From Zygnema cylindricum (Eukaryota > Streptophyta > Zygnematophyceae > Zygnematales > Zygnemataceae): a DNA stretch of 15,663 bases. Both the position numbers and the translations under genes were made by a program. Positions 1-9,243 of the stretch are shown here, piece by piece (position 1 is the stretch's first letter; each line of letters starts with the position of its first letter). Below the pieces are notes generated by a model, which saw nothing but the letters and a program-made list of their open reading frames with translations, did not search any database and was not told where the DNA came from. Location of the stretch: the NCBI GenBank assembly GCA_037447655.1, contig JBBHKE010003581.1, positions 64,001-79,663 on the forward strand, given 5' to 3'.

Positions 1-792
1 TTGTTCACACTTGGAAAAATGGGAAAACGATGTCATAAATTTTGGGATCCGTACGCCAAATTTCATAAAATGACAAAAAATGCGGCGCTGACGGTTGGGG
101 CGGTTGGTTTCGACCGTTTTGGAGCGTAGCAGAGGACAAAAGATGCAGTTCTATGCGTCAAAACTCGACAGCTGCGTATAGCAAACGGCAACTGCCGTCC
201 GCCATCGGACATTATGTTCGGAATGCACTTTTTCATTTTTGAAGAATTTCGAAAACGAAGCGCAGAGACAAGAAACGTACAGGAATTCATTCCGTCGCAA
301 ACTTATGAACAAACTAGGGGACCAATCACATAAGAGAACACGTAATGTCAAAAAAAAAAAAACACCGATGGAAAAAGAAAAAAAGGGCATGTCCAAAGTT
401 CCTTCGCGGTTATTTTCGGTCTGTACAAACGCTTGCGTGGCAGTACATTTTGGTTTGGAAGGATTCGTACATATCATGTCCGCAAAGCGTTTCTTTTTTC
501 GTACGGGCAAGTGGCTCCTGTCACGACACGCTAGTTGACGTAGGCTAGCGTCACGTGCCAGTTCACGGCGGACAAAAAAAAGTACCGTTTCCATGCCATA
601 CCCTTTTCCCCTTTTCTAAGTGTGAACCACGCATATGTAATGGTTTCCAGAATGACGTAGGAAAGAGAGGAGAAATGAGGAGAAAAGAGACAAAGACGGC
701 GAAGTGAGAAGACTAGAAATGAACGTCCACTACTATCGTTTCTTTGTCCAGCTTCGTTCGACGGACAAGTTTAAAACTTATATATTTTAATC
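1..792. other. No recognisable gene
   Basis: Mixed-composition DNA with an A-run near 350. The longest open frame is on the minus strand (151-594, 147 codons). Its product has Phe-rich and Lys-rich runs from homopolymers, no domain I know and no splice context. I do not call it. Confidence 0.6.
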
Positions 793-952
793 TACACCGT
801 GTGTCAAATTGTGGATCTGGCGGTGGGATTTAAAGCCAAGATTCTCACCTTCTGATTGGCTGTCTCCATGTAAAAATCGGACAGATGTGTACAAAGAAAA
901 TATGTTAGAAGTGACAAAAACATTATTAACACTAATAGCGATACACCGTGTA
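793..952. mobile_element. MITE-like element, shorter copy related to 2121-2345
   Basis: The right end, AATAGCGATACACCGTGTA, and the body are homologous to the element at 2121-2345. The left end (TACACCGTGTGTC) keeps only about 10 of the first 13 TIR bases and lacks the adjoining ~90 bp of the other copy, so it looks internally deleted. TA is present at both proposed ends. Confidence 0.65.
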
Positions 953-1335
953 GTGTTGTGAACAGGTAACATCTTACGGAAATCGACATGCACCATTTTT
1001 TTATCTACTGACAATCGATATATCTTTCCAATATATCTGCCCGATATGATGTTAAAAACATAAAGCGATGGTTGGCGTTACTGTACTTTCAGAGATTTTT
1101 GTAGGGTTTTGTTCATATGCATGTACTCGTACCCCATCCACATAATGTTATTAACCCGTAAAGGTGTTTTTCTTACTTGTTTTTGCATGGTAGATTTTTT
1201 ATTGCAAAAAGGGAAAAAATAGAGGTAAAAGAATTGATCTCGATTGAAAGATGTAATTCTTCTTATATTTCTTACCTTTTAGAAAAATTGCTTAAGGGTG
1301 GGTGATACCGTTTTAGGCTCTACTATACAGCACAC
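953..1335. other. AT-rich spacer between two MITE-like elements
   Basis: No gene or clear repeat. The stretch just left of 1336 (TACAG then CACAC) partly echoes the bases outside the right end of the next element (TGTA after CTG). Confidence 0.6.
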
Positions 1336-1954
1336 TACACCGCGAATCGTAATTAGAGTAATGAAAAAACTAGAGTAAAAAAACCAAAAAAAACAATTAG
1401 AGTAATGAACTCTAATTTATGTTATAGAACTTTTTCACAGTCGAAGTTTACTCTAATTTATTTAAGTACTCTATATTGGGTTATGTCGGCAATAAATATC
1501 CGCGCTGAAATTATAAACACTAAATTACGTGGACCTACAAAATCTGTCAGTCCGTATAGTTTTTACGTCATTATGACGTTAGTATTATTTGTCGCGCTGA
1601 ATGTCAGTTAATGTTCACACTGACGACGATGCTGTCGACAGACGAGAGTTATGCGTACGGCTTTTTTTCGATGTGATTGATTTTTTGTTTAGTCCGATTT
1701 CACGTGCGAGCGCGATTGTATTAAATCATTATTTGTACTTTTTTACTTAAAAAGTACAGTTTTGCACGGTCGAACGTCGTCCGTACTCCACTCTATTTAA
1801 AACGAACCTATATTACAATTCTATTACGCTAATTAAACTTACCTAAATTAGAATAATGAAAAAATTAGAATCATTTACTCTATTTGATGTCACAGAGTCA
1901 AAATTTCGAGCGACCGAATTAGAGTAATTTACTCTAATTACAATTCGCGGTGTA
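1336..1954. mobile_element. MITE-like element with 24-bp terminal inverted repeats and TA ends
   Basis: The left end 1336-1359 begins TACACCGCGAATCGTAATTA. The reverse complement of the right end 1931-1954 begins TACACCGCGAATTGTAATTA. The 24-bp arms differ at one base. Both ends carry TA, which fits a TA target duplication as in Tc1/mariner-type transposons. The 619-bp interior has many AGAGTAA/TTACTCT words and no transposase; its longest open frame (1405-1611) has no recognisable domain. I infer a non-autonomous element moved in trans by an unseen transposase. Confidence 0.75.
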
Positions 1955-2120
1955 CTGTACTTGGTGTTCAAAGTGTTAGTCTAATTGTCAAAAAAATCAA
2001 AATATGTTTTGTACTTTATTGGTAAAATGTGGACTGGAGTAAAGGGTTTGATACTCTTCGTCTTATGAAGTACACATTTTTTTTTACTTAGCTGCTACGC
2101 AATATTCAGATTGTAGTGAC

Positions 2121-2345
2121 GTACACTGTGTATCGGTATTAGTGTTAATGATTTTTTTGCCACTAAAAATATATATTTCTCGGTACATGCTTGTCCTAAT
2201 ATATATCTGACGGTTGTAATTGAAAGTTAAGGTTTTCACCTTCCGATTGACGGTCTCCGTGAGAAAATCGGACAAATGTGCATGGAGAAAAGATGTTTTT
2301 AAGTGGCGGAAAAACTGTCAACATTAATAGCGATACAGGGTGTAC
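2121..2345. mobile_element. MITE-like element, TIRs 22/26 identical
   Basis: The left end from 2121 reads GTACACTGTGTATCGGTATT. The reverse complement of the right end reads GTACACCCTGTATCGCTATT. Over 26 bases the arms agree at 22 positions. TA occurs at 2122-2123 and 2343-2344. The right-hand 135 bp align along their length with 817-952 (shared CACCTTC.GATTGNC.GTCTCC, AATCGGACA.ATGTG, AATAGCGATACA). No coding capacity is evident. Confidence 0.72.
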
Positions 2346-2463
2346 TTCCATTCCACAAGTACGGTTTTTGTACGTAAGTGCTTCACAAATCTATTATATC
2401 CTAAATGTATTTTAGCCAATATAGCATGTATTCACATAGTTGACGTTTAACACTGTAAAAACA

Positions 2464-2620
2464 TGTTCGCGCTATTTTCCACCTTCTTCATTACTATGAA
2501 TCAAATCTGATTGCTCTTTCTCATGTCGACGCACTCAATTTCCAATGTCGACGTCGTCATCTGACAATTTTTTGTACATTTATACAAAATAAGAGTAGTT
2601 TTATTAAAGATTGACACATT
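2464..2620 (+). repeat. Diverged direct repeat, copy 1 (partner 2816-2965)
   Basis: The shared order of words is TTCGC..GATTTTCC or TATTTTCC, then GAATCAAAT.TGA, GCTCTTT, TGTCGACGC.CTCA, and CAAAATAA.GAG. Spacing is nearly equal in the two copies, so the pair is homologous, not a chance match. Function unknown; it is probably the interior of an old element, since MITE-like ends flank the region. Confidence 0.65.
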
Positions 2621-2815
2621 TTGGAACTGAAAAATGTGAATCGCTATTACCATTAAGAAATAACTTGTGTAAAAAAACTCTCTATTTAAGGTTCATAGCC
2701 TTTCACAAGGAAAAGTTAACTCTAATTTATGCATAACTCTAGTTTAGGTACATTTTCCCATAGTGTTTCCAGTATAGCTTATGTTCACATGATAAACGTT
2801 TGAAAATGTGAGAAG

Positions 2816-2965
2816 ACGTTCGCTTGATTTTCCCCCGCTTTTCCCACTAGGAATCAAATTTGAGCGCGCTCTTTAGTGTCGACGCGCTCACTTTCGCATG
2901 CCAACGCCTTTATTTGACACTCTTTATGTGCAAAATAACGAGCAATTTTAGTATGGACTAACTTG
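2816..2965 (+). repeat. Diverged direct repeat, copy 2 (partner 2464-2620)
   Basis: Collinear with 2464-2620, sharing GAATCAAAT, TGTCGACGCGCTCA and CAAAATAACGAG-type words. It is directly followed by the 170-bp copy A, so the unit may be a larger composite element that includes both. Confidence 0.65.
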
Positions 2966-2970
2966 TTTCG

Positions 2971-3145
2971 TACACTACACTATTTAAAAACTATCTAGAT
3001 TAGAGGCATTCATGCTAGCTCAACAGTAACTTTATTTAAGTAAAAAAACGATTAGAGTTGTTAATTCTATTGAGGTTCGAGGGTTAAAATTTGGGTGCGT
3101 CGAATTAGCGTTTTTAACATTAATATCGATTCGCGGTGTACTGTA
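2971..3145 (+). repeat. ~170-bp repeat copy A, abutting copy B
   Basis: The copy runs from TACACTACACTATTTAAAAA to CGATTCGCGGTGTACTGTA. It shares with copy B (3139-3304) the start TATTTTAAAAAC-like, an internal GATTAGAG, and GGTTCGAGGGTTAAAATTT near the middle. The end resembles the terminal repeat of the 1336-1954 element. A third, more diverged copy forms the right third of that element (1784-1959). Confidence 0.7.
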
Positions 3146-3304
3146 TTATTTTAAAAACAATCCAGATTAGAGTTATTCACACTTAAACTATACCTTTATC
3201 ACCGTAAAGGAAAATATACAATTATTAAGTTTAGTTTAGGTTCGAGGGTTAAAATTTAGGGCGTAAAATTAGAGTTATTAACATTTGCAGCGATTCATGG
3301 TGTA
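3139..3304 (+). repeat. ~170-bp repeat copy B, head to tail with copy A
   Basis: The copy begins TACTGTATTATTTTAAAAAC, using the last bases of copy A as its first, and ends AGCGATTCATGGTGTA at 3304. It is collinear with copy A throughout, including GGTTCGAGGGTTAAAATTT. Divergence suggests an old tandem duplication or two insertions sharing one end. Confidence 0.7.
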
Positions 3305-5188
3305 ACACTAAAAAAAAGATTTAGATAATTGTTTTTCACACGTGCCCAGCATAATTTAGCGCTTTATTTTTTTTCCTCGACATAGTCATAGAAGAAAAAA
3401 TTGTAAGGGCCTCGAACCTCCACTTTCATTCATGGTTCATTTGCAAAAGTGTACTCCATGTCGCCTCTCCCCTCCCTCTCACACTTGAGCTCCTCTCTCT
3501 CACTCTTCTTGAAATAAAATTGAATCATACGGGTATGGAAGAGTTAAATATTTTTCTGACTAGCTTTGGGCGTAGTTTGGTGGTTGATCAAGACAAAAAT
3601 GACACCTAAAAAAATATAGAAGCCATGGTATATTTTTTGGAATTAATGAGGGCTACAATACTCGCGACAATTTTTGACGTTTATAGAATAGCGACGATTG
3701 TAGACGTCTAATTTTTTGTGACATTGTAGATGCTTAAGGTTTTGTGACATTGTGATGTCATGCTCATTTGTGATAGCGTCAACTTCACTGATTAAGGAAC
3801 TTTCGGCCTTGGCTTCTCGATTTTTTTTTCTTTTCTCACTCGACTTGATTTCAAAATACATCGAAAGGTTGTCAAAATAATCATTTTCTAAAACTCTTTC
3901 ATTTCATACCAATATTGTCGTGTTTCGCTCTAAAAAGTGTGAGATAACATTGATAGTGTGTGAAGGAGAGGGAGAGAGGCGCCTTCTAGACTTCTCTTTT
4001 GCGAAATGGTATCGATGCCCTTGTATGGAAAAAAGTCCATGCAGGTTCGGTATGGACAATAATTTTGTTTCTTGTGTACTCCGTGTTTGTAAAGATGTTT
4101 TAAAAGATTACAACACGTGCAAAAACATAATTGTGTTCGTTGTTCAACCGTTACTTTACATAAAATTGACTCGCGGGTCATTTCCCTACAAAATTTGCAG
4201 ACGAGCTGGAATGGTGTGGCAGTGGGTCAGCAAGACGACAAGCCGTAGTACATTTCATTTTTCAAAATGACGCAAATTGTACTTTGGTTTTCACATTGTT
4301 TTCGTAGGTCGTAAGATTTTCTCGTCGCAGGCTTTGTTTTGGATGAAAAAGACAAAAAACATTATGCTTTAACACATGGAAACACACTCTTAGTTAATTT
4401 CTAGAATTATTATTGTTAAAGGTCGTGGTTCCATCATGAGGCTTTGTAATTGCACGTATAGTATTATGGGATGTATTATCTAAGACTTGGTAATATCAAG
4501 TAACGTCTATAAACAAGTTTTTCCATACGCGTCCCGATTTGAGTGGTACCAAGTAGATTAAAGATCCTATTTTTAAAAAATCAAAAGATTTCCCAAACCG
4601 ACCAATTTCATTGCAAAACTGTACTTGTGTATCATGTAAATGTGTACCATCTCAATGTCACCATAGGAGTCCCCTTCTCTTTCCATAAATGAAGTTAAAA
4701 TATAAATGTCAAAAAATAGCGTGGGAAACTATAAAGCGGGATGGAAGGCAGAAATAATGTGAAGAGATATGTTGTCAAACAAAGATTTTTTGGTCACCTT
4801 GTCCAAAGGCACGTGGCCTTTGCGACGTGTGAAGTTTTTGTGGTAGTCCATCATCACACGAGCCTATATCATCCAAGTGTAGCGAGGTGAAGCGTTACGT
4901 TGAACTTAGATGAAATTGAAGAATGACGCGAAATGAAAGTATGAAACCTCTGAAAACTAAAGTATTAGAAGTCTTGTACGGACATATTAAATTGCACGAA
5001 AGTGACGAAATGAAATAAACTTTGTGCACTAATAAAACGGACCGGCGTAAAAATATAAATTGTAACTAAATGAAAAAAATGCGAGTCGTCACGCGCGACC
5101 AAATCAAGCTACACTATCTACGATTGGCGATTAAATTTCAATTTTTGTGGTTAATTTAAAAGCGAACATGTGCTCTCACTGCGGAGCT
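3305..5188. other. Gene-free stretch, AT-rich
   Basis: It contains a small CT-rich block near 3463-3510 and a short direct repeat TTTTGTGACATTGT at about 3714 and 3741. A plus-strand open frame at 3920-4270 (116 codons) is Cys-rich in its middle (CPCMEKSPC) but matches nothing I recognise and lacks coding-like base composition. I see no RNA gene. Confidence 0.55.
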
Positions 5189-5287
5189 TACGTAAAGTGA
5201 GAGACTGTGCGCAACACTTTTATGTACATGCGGTTTACGTAAAGTGAGAAAGTGACTGTGCGCAACAGTTTTATTTACATGTGGTTG
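5189..5287 (+). repeat. 47-bp tandem duplication (two copies, plus a partial third at 5491-5519)
   Basis: Copy 1 (5189-5235) and copy 2 (5236-5287) both read TACGTAAAGTGAGA, then ACTGTGCGCAACA, TTTTAT.TACATG and GGTT. Copy 2 has 5 extra bases (a repeated AGTGA). A separate partial copy at 5491-5519 keeps AAAGTGACGTAAGTGATTG then TGCGCAACC. The invariant GTGCGCAAC appears at 5207, 5258 and 5510. Confidence 0.8.
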
Positions 5288-7024
5288 CCGCAGTTATGTT
5301 ACCGTAAACCTTGGCCGGCCGTGTGAAATATTGATTTTATTATGACGGTCGACGTTCACAAGCGCGGTAAAATTTTAACCGGTTGTAATAATATTTTGAA
5401 AGTCAAAGCTGTTCAACTAATTGACCGTCAAATTTAAACTCAACGGTACTTTAATTGTACCAGTGTGTACTTCAAACGTACAATCTTTGACAAAGTGACG
5501 TAAGTGATTGTGCGCAACCAAAATAGCCACTGCCATGATCAATTCCCTATTATTGTTAGTTTGTTACGATGGAACCTCACCAAAAATAGCTTTACTTTCT
5601 GATGGAAACCCGGCCTATGATTGTCCAAACGTCAGTTACATTTTCGTACGGCCAGCTGCATAGCTGCATTCGCTAACCGACATATGTACCTATTTGTACA
5701 CTTGAGACCTTACAAATACTTACCGATTAACGGAAAACGTATAAAGGTCATTCATCCGTACATTCCAGGGTCCCTACTCCCTCCACATACTCGAAAACGT
5801 TCCCACCGACCTACGAGTCAAGTCATGAAAGTATTGCCCGTATGTGGCGGTTAATTACAGGTTATATTCTGTGCGTCCAGTTATCCTGCAATTTCTGTCG
5901 TCTAGCTAGCGTCGCCATCAAAGCGGCTTTCTCATGCACGAAATTTTGTCCTTTTCTGTATTCTAGAGATGAAATTAAATTTAGGGTTAGCGAAAAAGTC
6001 TTTTGCCGTAGGAAGAATGCAAGGCTCCAGATTCACATTTGTACTTTTAAAGACTTTTTGCCCCGACGCATTTACCAAAAATCTTTTTAGGGACTGGATT
6101 ACAAAATCTACACAATCGAACACTGTACGGAAAGAAGACGTGCGAACAGATTCGACGAAAGGAATTAAGGTTCATGCGTGCACTTTACTTCGCACGTGTG
6201 TATACGACGTGGGGGGGGGAAATCTAGAATTGCGCGTGTGATCCTTCAAGAAGCCGTACAGTTCAGTATAAAAACATTTGTTTTGAACCTTGCCCGTCGG
6301 GCAGAGCTGGAAAAAAAATTGAACAAAAATCTCGGAGGCGCGCGTTACATTTTTAGTCGTTCTCTCGCTTTTTCGCACTTTTTGTCTTTTTGTCCTTTTT
6401 TGTCTTCTTCCTAGAAATCTACATGGTGAATTTAACAAAACGAATCCGGTAAGAAAATATTAGGTATATCTTTTTGAAAATCCTTTCATTTGAGCATATT
6501 TAATTATTTTCAGACATTTTGGTCTAGGATCGAGAGCGTAAAAAATGGAGAAAAGGGATTCAAGAAACCATGGCGGGAAAAATTCTACAATTTTGCGCAA
6601 ATTCCATTCCTTCCGTTTCTATGTGACAGTTTTTTTGCGGTAAACACTAAATATTGTGAAGCGTGACTTGGAACTGTCGCTAGACGACAAAAACCAACAA
6701 TTGTCACAGCATCTATAACGAACCTAAATAAAATATATTTTTAGAACGTCACCTTAGAAAGTAGGAACAAATTGAAAAGTACTGTACGAAAAATCTTTGA
6801 TACGCGACAAAATTTATTCCAGCCACACCGGATTTTCCGGTAACTGCCGTAACGACGCCGAATTATGTCCTTTTGTTCGTGCGACGATTTTCTGGTATTC
6901 CGTACCGACAAAGGTACGACCGGTAAATCGCGACGTCCGTTGTCTGTATCTGGGGAAGGTGTATCGGTGCCGTGGACCAGATTTGTACTTGAAGGCTCCA
7001 AGAGAGTGGAAAATAAGATTTTGA
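5288..7024. other. No recognisable gene; slightly GC-richer blocks
   Basis: Blocks at about 5600-6240 and 6830-7010 are less AT-rich and carry several overlapping open frames on both strands (60-90 codons). None has a recognisable motif. The overlap on both strands argues for chance, but a short exon at 6830-7010 cannot be excluded. Confidence 0.5.
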
Positions 7025-7079
7025 AGAGAGAGAGAGAGAGAGGGAGAGGGAGAGGGAGAGGGAGTGAGGGAGTGAGGGA
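7025..7079 (+). repeat. GA / GGGAGA microsatellite
   Basis: AGAGAG dinucleotides change to GGGAGA hexamers and then GAGGGAGT units. A CT counterpart begins at 7161, about 80 bp downstream, so the two could pair. Confidence 0.9.
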
Positions 7080-7160
7080 ACGTTCGGAGGAGTTAAATTA
7101 GTTAAAACGTGTACGACATAAAAAGAGAGACTGTAAAAAGGTGAGAGAGTAGATGAAAAC

Positions 7161-7192
7161 CTTCTCTCCCTCTCTCTCTCTATCTCTGTCCC
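7161..7192 (+). repeat. CT microsatellite
   Basis: CTTCTCTCCC followed by TCTCTCTCTCTATCTCTG. Together with 7025-7079 it forms an imperfect inverted repeat. Confidence 0.85.
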
Positions 7193-7345
7193 TGGCTCAC
7201 TTTTGTTTCAAGACTCTCTGTTCGTTAATTGTTGCTCTATCTCTCCCCTTCTCCCCTCTCCTTCTGATTTTCTTCTGTTTATCCTTTCGAATTTTTCTTC
7301 ATTCGCTCTTCCGTTTAGATATGTAGTGGATGGGGTTTTGAATAT

Positions 7346-7584
7346 TCTCTCCCTCTCTCTCTCTCTTTCCTCCTGTCTCCTCCTCTATCAATCGGCTCTA
7401 TCCTGTCTCTCTCTCTCTCTCTCTCTCTCGGTCCCGCTCGGCTGCTGCTCCCCTCCTCCTTTCTCTTCCTTTCCCTTCCTCTCCTCCCCCATCTCCCATT
7501 TCTTTCCCTCGCTCCCTCGCTCCCTCTCCCTCTTCCTCTCCCGCTCCCTCTCCCTTTCTTGCTCCCTTTCCTTCTCGCTCCTGC
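7346..7584 (+). repeat. Long polypyrimidine (CT-rich) tract
   Basis: About 240 bases are almost entirely C and T on the plus strand, with CTCTCT blocks and CTCCCT/CCTCTC variants. The long plus-strand open frame through it (7203-7703) is a by-product of the absence of purines and reads as Leu/Ser/Phe low complexity. Confidence 0.88.
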
Positions 7585-7894
7585 TTACGGCGGTATGTTG
7601 TTTCGTACAGTACCGCGTATTTTATGTTGTTTCGGTAGTACTTTGTTGTGATTGGTTCGCGCGCGTACTTTTGTACATCGCGCGATTCATTTGTACCTTG
7701 TAGTACTTGTTTGTTTCGTGTGAGAGTATTTAGGACTTGATCGTTTGGGGAAAGAGTTATCTTTTGTAAGAAGGGAAAAAATCTGGTGAAATATACGTTG
7801 TCTTTTGCTGGAGTGATCCCTTCTTTTGATCTTTGCTTCTGTATACTATTTTGTTTTTTCTTCTATTGTTAACTGTATCGATCCTATCTTTTAT
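7585..7894. other. Spacer between the two CT-rich tracts; possible promoter region
   Basis: Unique sequence of about 300 bp with balanced strands, including TTGTACATCGCGCGATTC and several GTAC words. It is the best upstream candidate for a transcription start or 5' UTR exon of the GT47 gene, by position only. No TATA-type element can be asserted. Confidence 0.35.
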
Positions 7895-8145
7895 TTCTTC
7901 ACTTCTCAACTTTCTGATTCTTCTTCTCCTCTACTTCTCCTTTTTCCCGTCTTCCCTCGTTTTCCCTATCCCTCTACCTCCCTTTCCCATGTTCTCTCTC
8001 TCGTCCCCTCTGCCCATTCATCTCTTTTCTTCCCTCTCCTTCTCCACTCCCCTATCCCCCTACTCTTCCTTCCACTCCCCCTTTCCCTTCACTCCTTTCT
8101 ACTTGTCTCCTTCCTTTCACCCCTTTCCCCGGTTTTGTCTTGCTG
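7895..8145 (+). repeat. Second polypyrimidine (CT-rich) tract
   Basis: CT-rich tract ending about 220 bp before the GT47 start, T-richer than the first. Together the two tracts make the sense strand upstream of the gene strongly pyrimidine-biased, the opposite of its GA-rich introns. It could lie in the promoter, the 5' UTR or a 5' intron; the sequence alone does not decide. Confidence 0.85.
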
Positions 8146-8339
8146 CACTACATTTTTTAAAAATTAAAATTCGTGAGTTTTATTTCATAATTTTATTTTA
8201 TTTTTAAATCACTTTTTTTTTATCGAATCATGCATATTATCCGAACACGTATTTTTTACCCATCAATATGTATGTTAAGTTATAAGTTAAATTTTTTTTT
8301 TCTTCTGTTTTTGACTATTTAACAATTGTGATTTTTTTT

Positions 8340-8358
8340 TTGTTTTTTTTTCTGCTAG
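8340..8358 (+). promoter_or_regulatory. Candidate 3' splice site upstream of the GT47 start
   Basis: A run of T with one G (about 8331-8352) is followed by CTGCTAG. The pattern matches the acceptors of the coding introns of this gene, which have T-rich tracts and end in AG. The matching donor was not identified. If correct, the transcript begins further upstream, possibly within or beyond the CT-rich tracts. Confidence 0.45.
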
Positions 8359-8493
8359 GAAGAATATTATGGCCTCAATTCTGGAGAATTCCCGCACGAA
8401 TTCTAAAGGAAAATGGAATTTATTATCTTCCTTAGTAAATAAAATGACTGAATTGGGAATCGAATTATTTTACTCGTCACCTTATTTTTATGG
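8359..8493 (+). other. Likely 5' exon segment of GT47 gene with N-terminal anchor split across two frames
   Basis: A T-rich tract ending CTGCTAG at 8358 looks like an acceptor, so an exon probably starts at 8359 and an upstream 5' UTR exon may exist. From ATG 8369, in good context (ATGGCC), one frame reads a polar, basic stretch MASILENSRTNSKGKW and onward. The frame used by exon 1 reads RIILLVTLFLWMSQMSLFY across 8461-8517, a typical type II signal anchor, but it is closed upstream by TGA at 8449. Basic tail plus anchor is the topology expected of a Golgi GT47 enzyme. They are one base out of phase and no AG acceptor lies between 8441 and 8493 to join them. An assembly indel, a real frameshift, or initiation at 8494 without an anchor would each fit. 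Confidence 0.5.
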
Positions 8494-9243
8494 ATGTCCC
8501 AAATGTCCCTCTTTTATCAAACCTTACGACAAAAATACGTACGATCGGAAGGAGATTTGGCTTCCCCAGGAGTCGTAACCGCAATCGAAAAGCTAAAATT
8601 ACTTGCTAAAGACATGGAGAATTTAAGTGAGCTAAATGCTAAAAATTTCCCAAATGTTGTTAAAAATCCGAATAAAAATGTTGAAAATGTTGAAAATGTC
8701 GACGTGGCGAGCGAAATTGTTGTAAATTCGAATCCGACGAATCGGAAATTGTTCGACAAAACTCCGGAAATGTCGGAAGTACTAAAAATGACTACACAAG
8801 GCCCGGACGAAAGAAGCCAATCCGAAGAGTTTATTTACGTGTACGAAATTTCGACGGAGTACAATCTTGACTTGGTGAAAGCGCCAATCCGATGGTGGTC
8901 GCAGCAGTACGAAGGAGAGTACGAATTGTACGATATGATTGTACGGAGAAACCAATCACGGACCATGGATCCCGAAAAAGCGACGCTGTTTTACATCCCT
9001 TTTTTTCCGGCGCGTTACATGCTGTTAGACATGAAGGCGGACGGACCCGACGAGATGAAAAAGGCTATCCAAAAAACGTCACAAATGTGGGAAAAACTGT
9101 TGAAGGAAATTCGGGGGAAGTACTCCTTCTTTAATCGATCCAACGGTCGAGATCATTTCTCGGCGATGACGATCGACCACGGACGCTGCCAAGCTGTTTT
9201 GTACTGTGATCCTGCACTGTACGGCGAGATGTTCTTTTTCCAG
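8494..9243 (+). CDS. GT47 gene, exon 1: stem and N-terminal half of exostosin domain
   Basis: This exon gives residues 1-250. Residues 1-12 are moderately hydrophobic. Residues about 30-110 form a polar, Asn/Glu/Lys-rich stem including the short repeat NVENVENV at about 62-69. The exostosin domain starts at FIYVYE (113) and continues through LYDMIVRR, a DPEKATLFYIPFFPARY segment (the family's 'D..A..FYVP.Y' pattern) and the GRDHF/DHGRC signature. The exon ends Gln at CAG followed by the donor GTACGG at 9244. The next in-frame stop comes shortly after the donor, at 9259-9261, which agrees with a splice at this point. Confidence 0.88.

Noticed and set aside
151-594. 147-codon minus-strand open frame
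   Set aside because: No known motif; Phe and Lys runs come from homopolymers; plus-strand frames overlap it.
3073-3260. tRNA gene suggested by GGTTCGAGGGT
   Set aside because: Only a B-box-like core is present; there is no A box at the right distance and no cloverleaf. It occurs at the same place in both repeat copies, so it belongs to the repeat.
3920-4270. 116-codon plus-strand open frame with clustered Cys
   Set aside because: CPCMEKSPC suggested a metal site, but the spacing is irregular, there is no family match, and composition equals the surrounding spacer.
7203-7703. 166-codon plus-strand open frame
   Set aside because: It lies across the CT-rich tract, where stop codons cannot form. 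The product is Leu/Ser/Phe low complexity with no domain.
7826-8207. Two overlapping plus-strand open frames of 113 and 124 codons
   Set aside because: Same cause: the second polypyrimidine tract keeps two frames open at once, which real coding sequence rarely does.
8435-8554. Possible intron from GTAAAT at 8435 to AG at 8551 or 8554 to repair the frame
   Set aside because: Both acceptors leave the reading frame in the wrong phase for exon 1 and reach TAA at 8576.
8369-8578. 69-codon frame starting at a good ATG, as a separate small protein
   Set aside because: Beyond about residue 30 it is only the shadow of exon 1 in another frame. The first part is better explained as the N-terminus of the GT47 protein.
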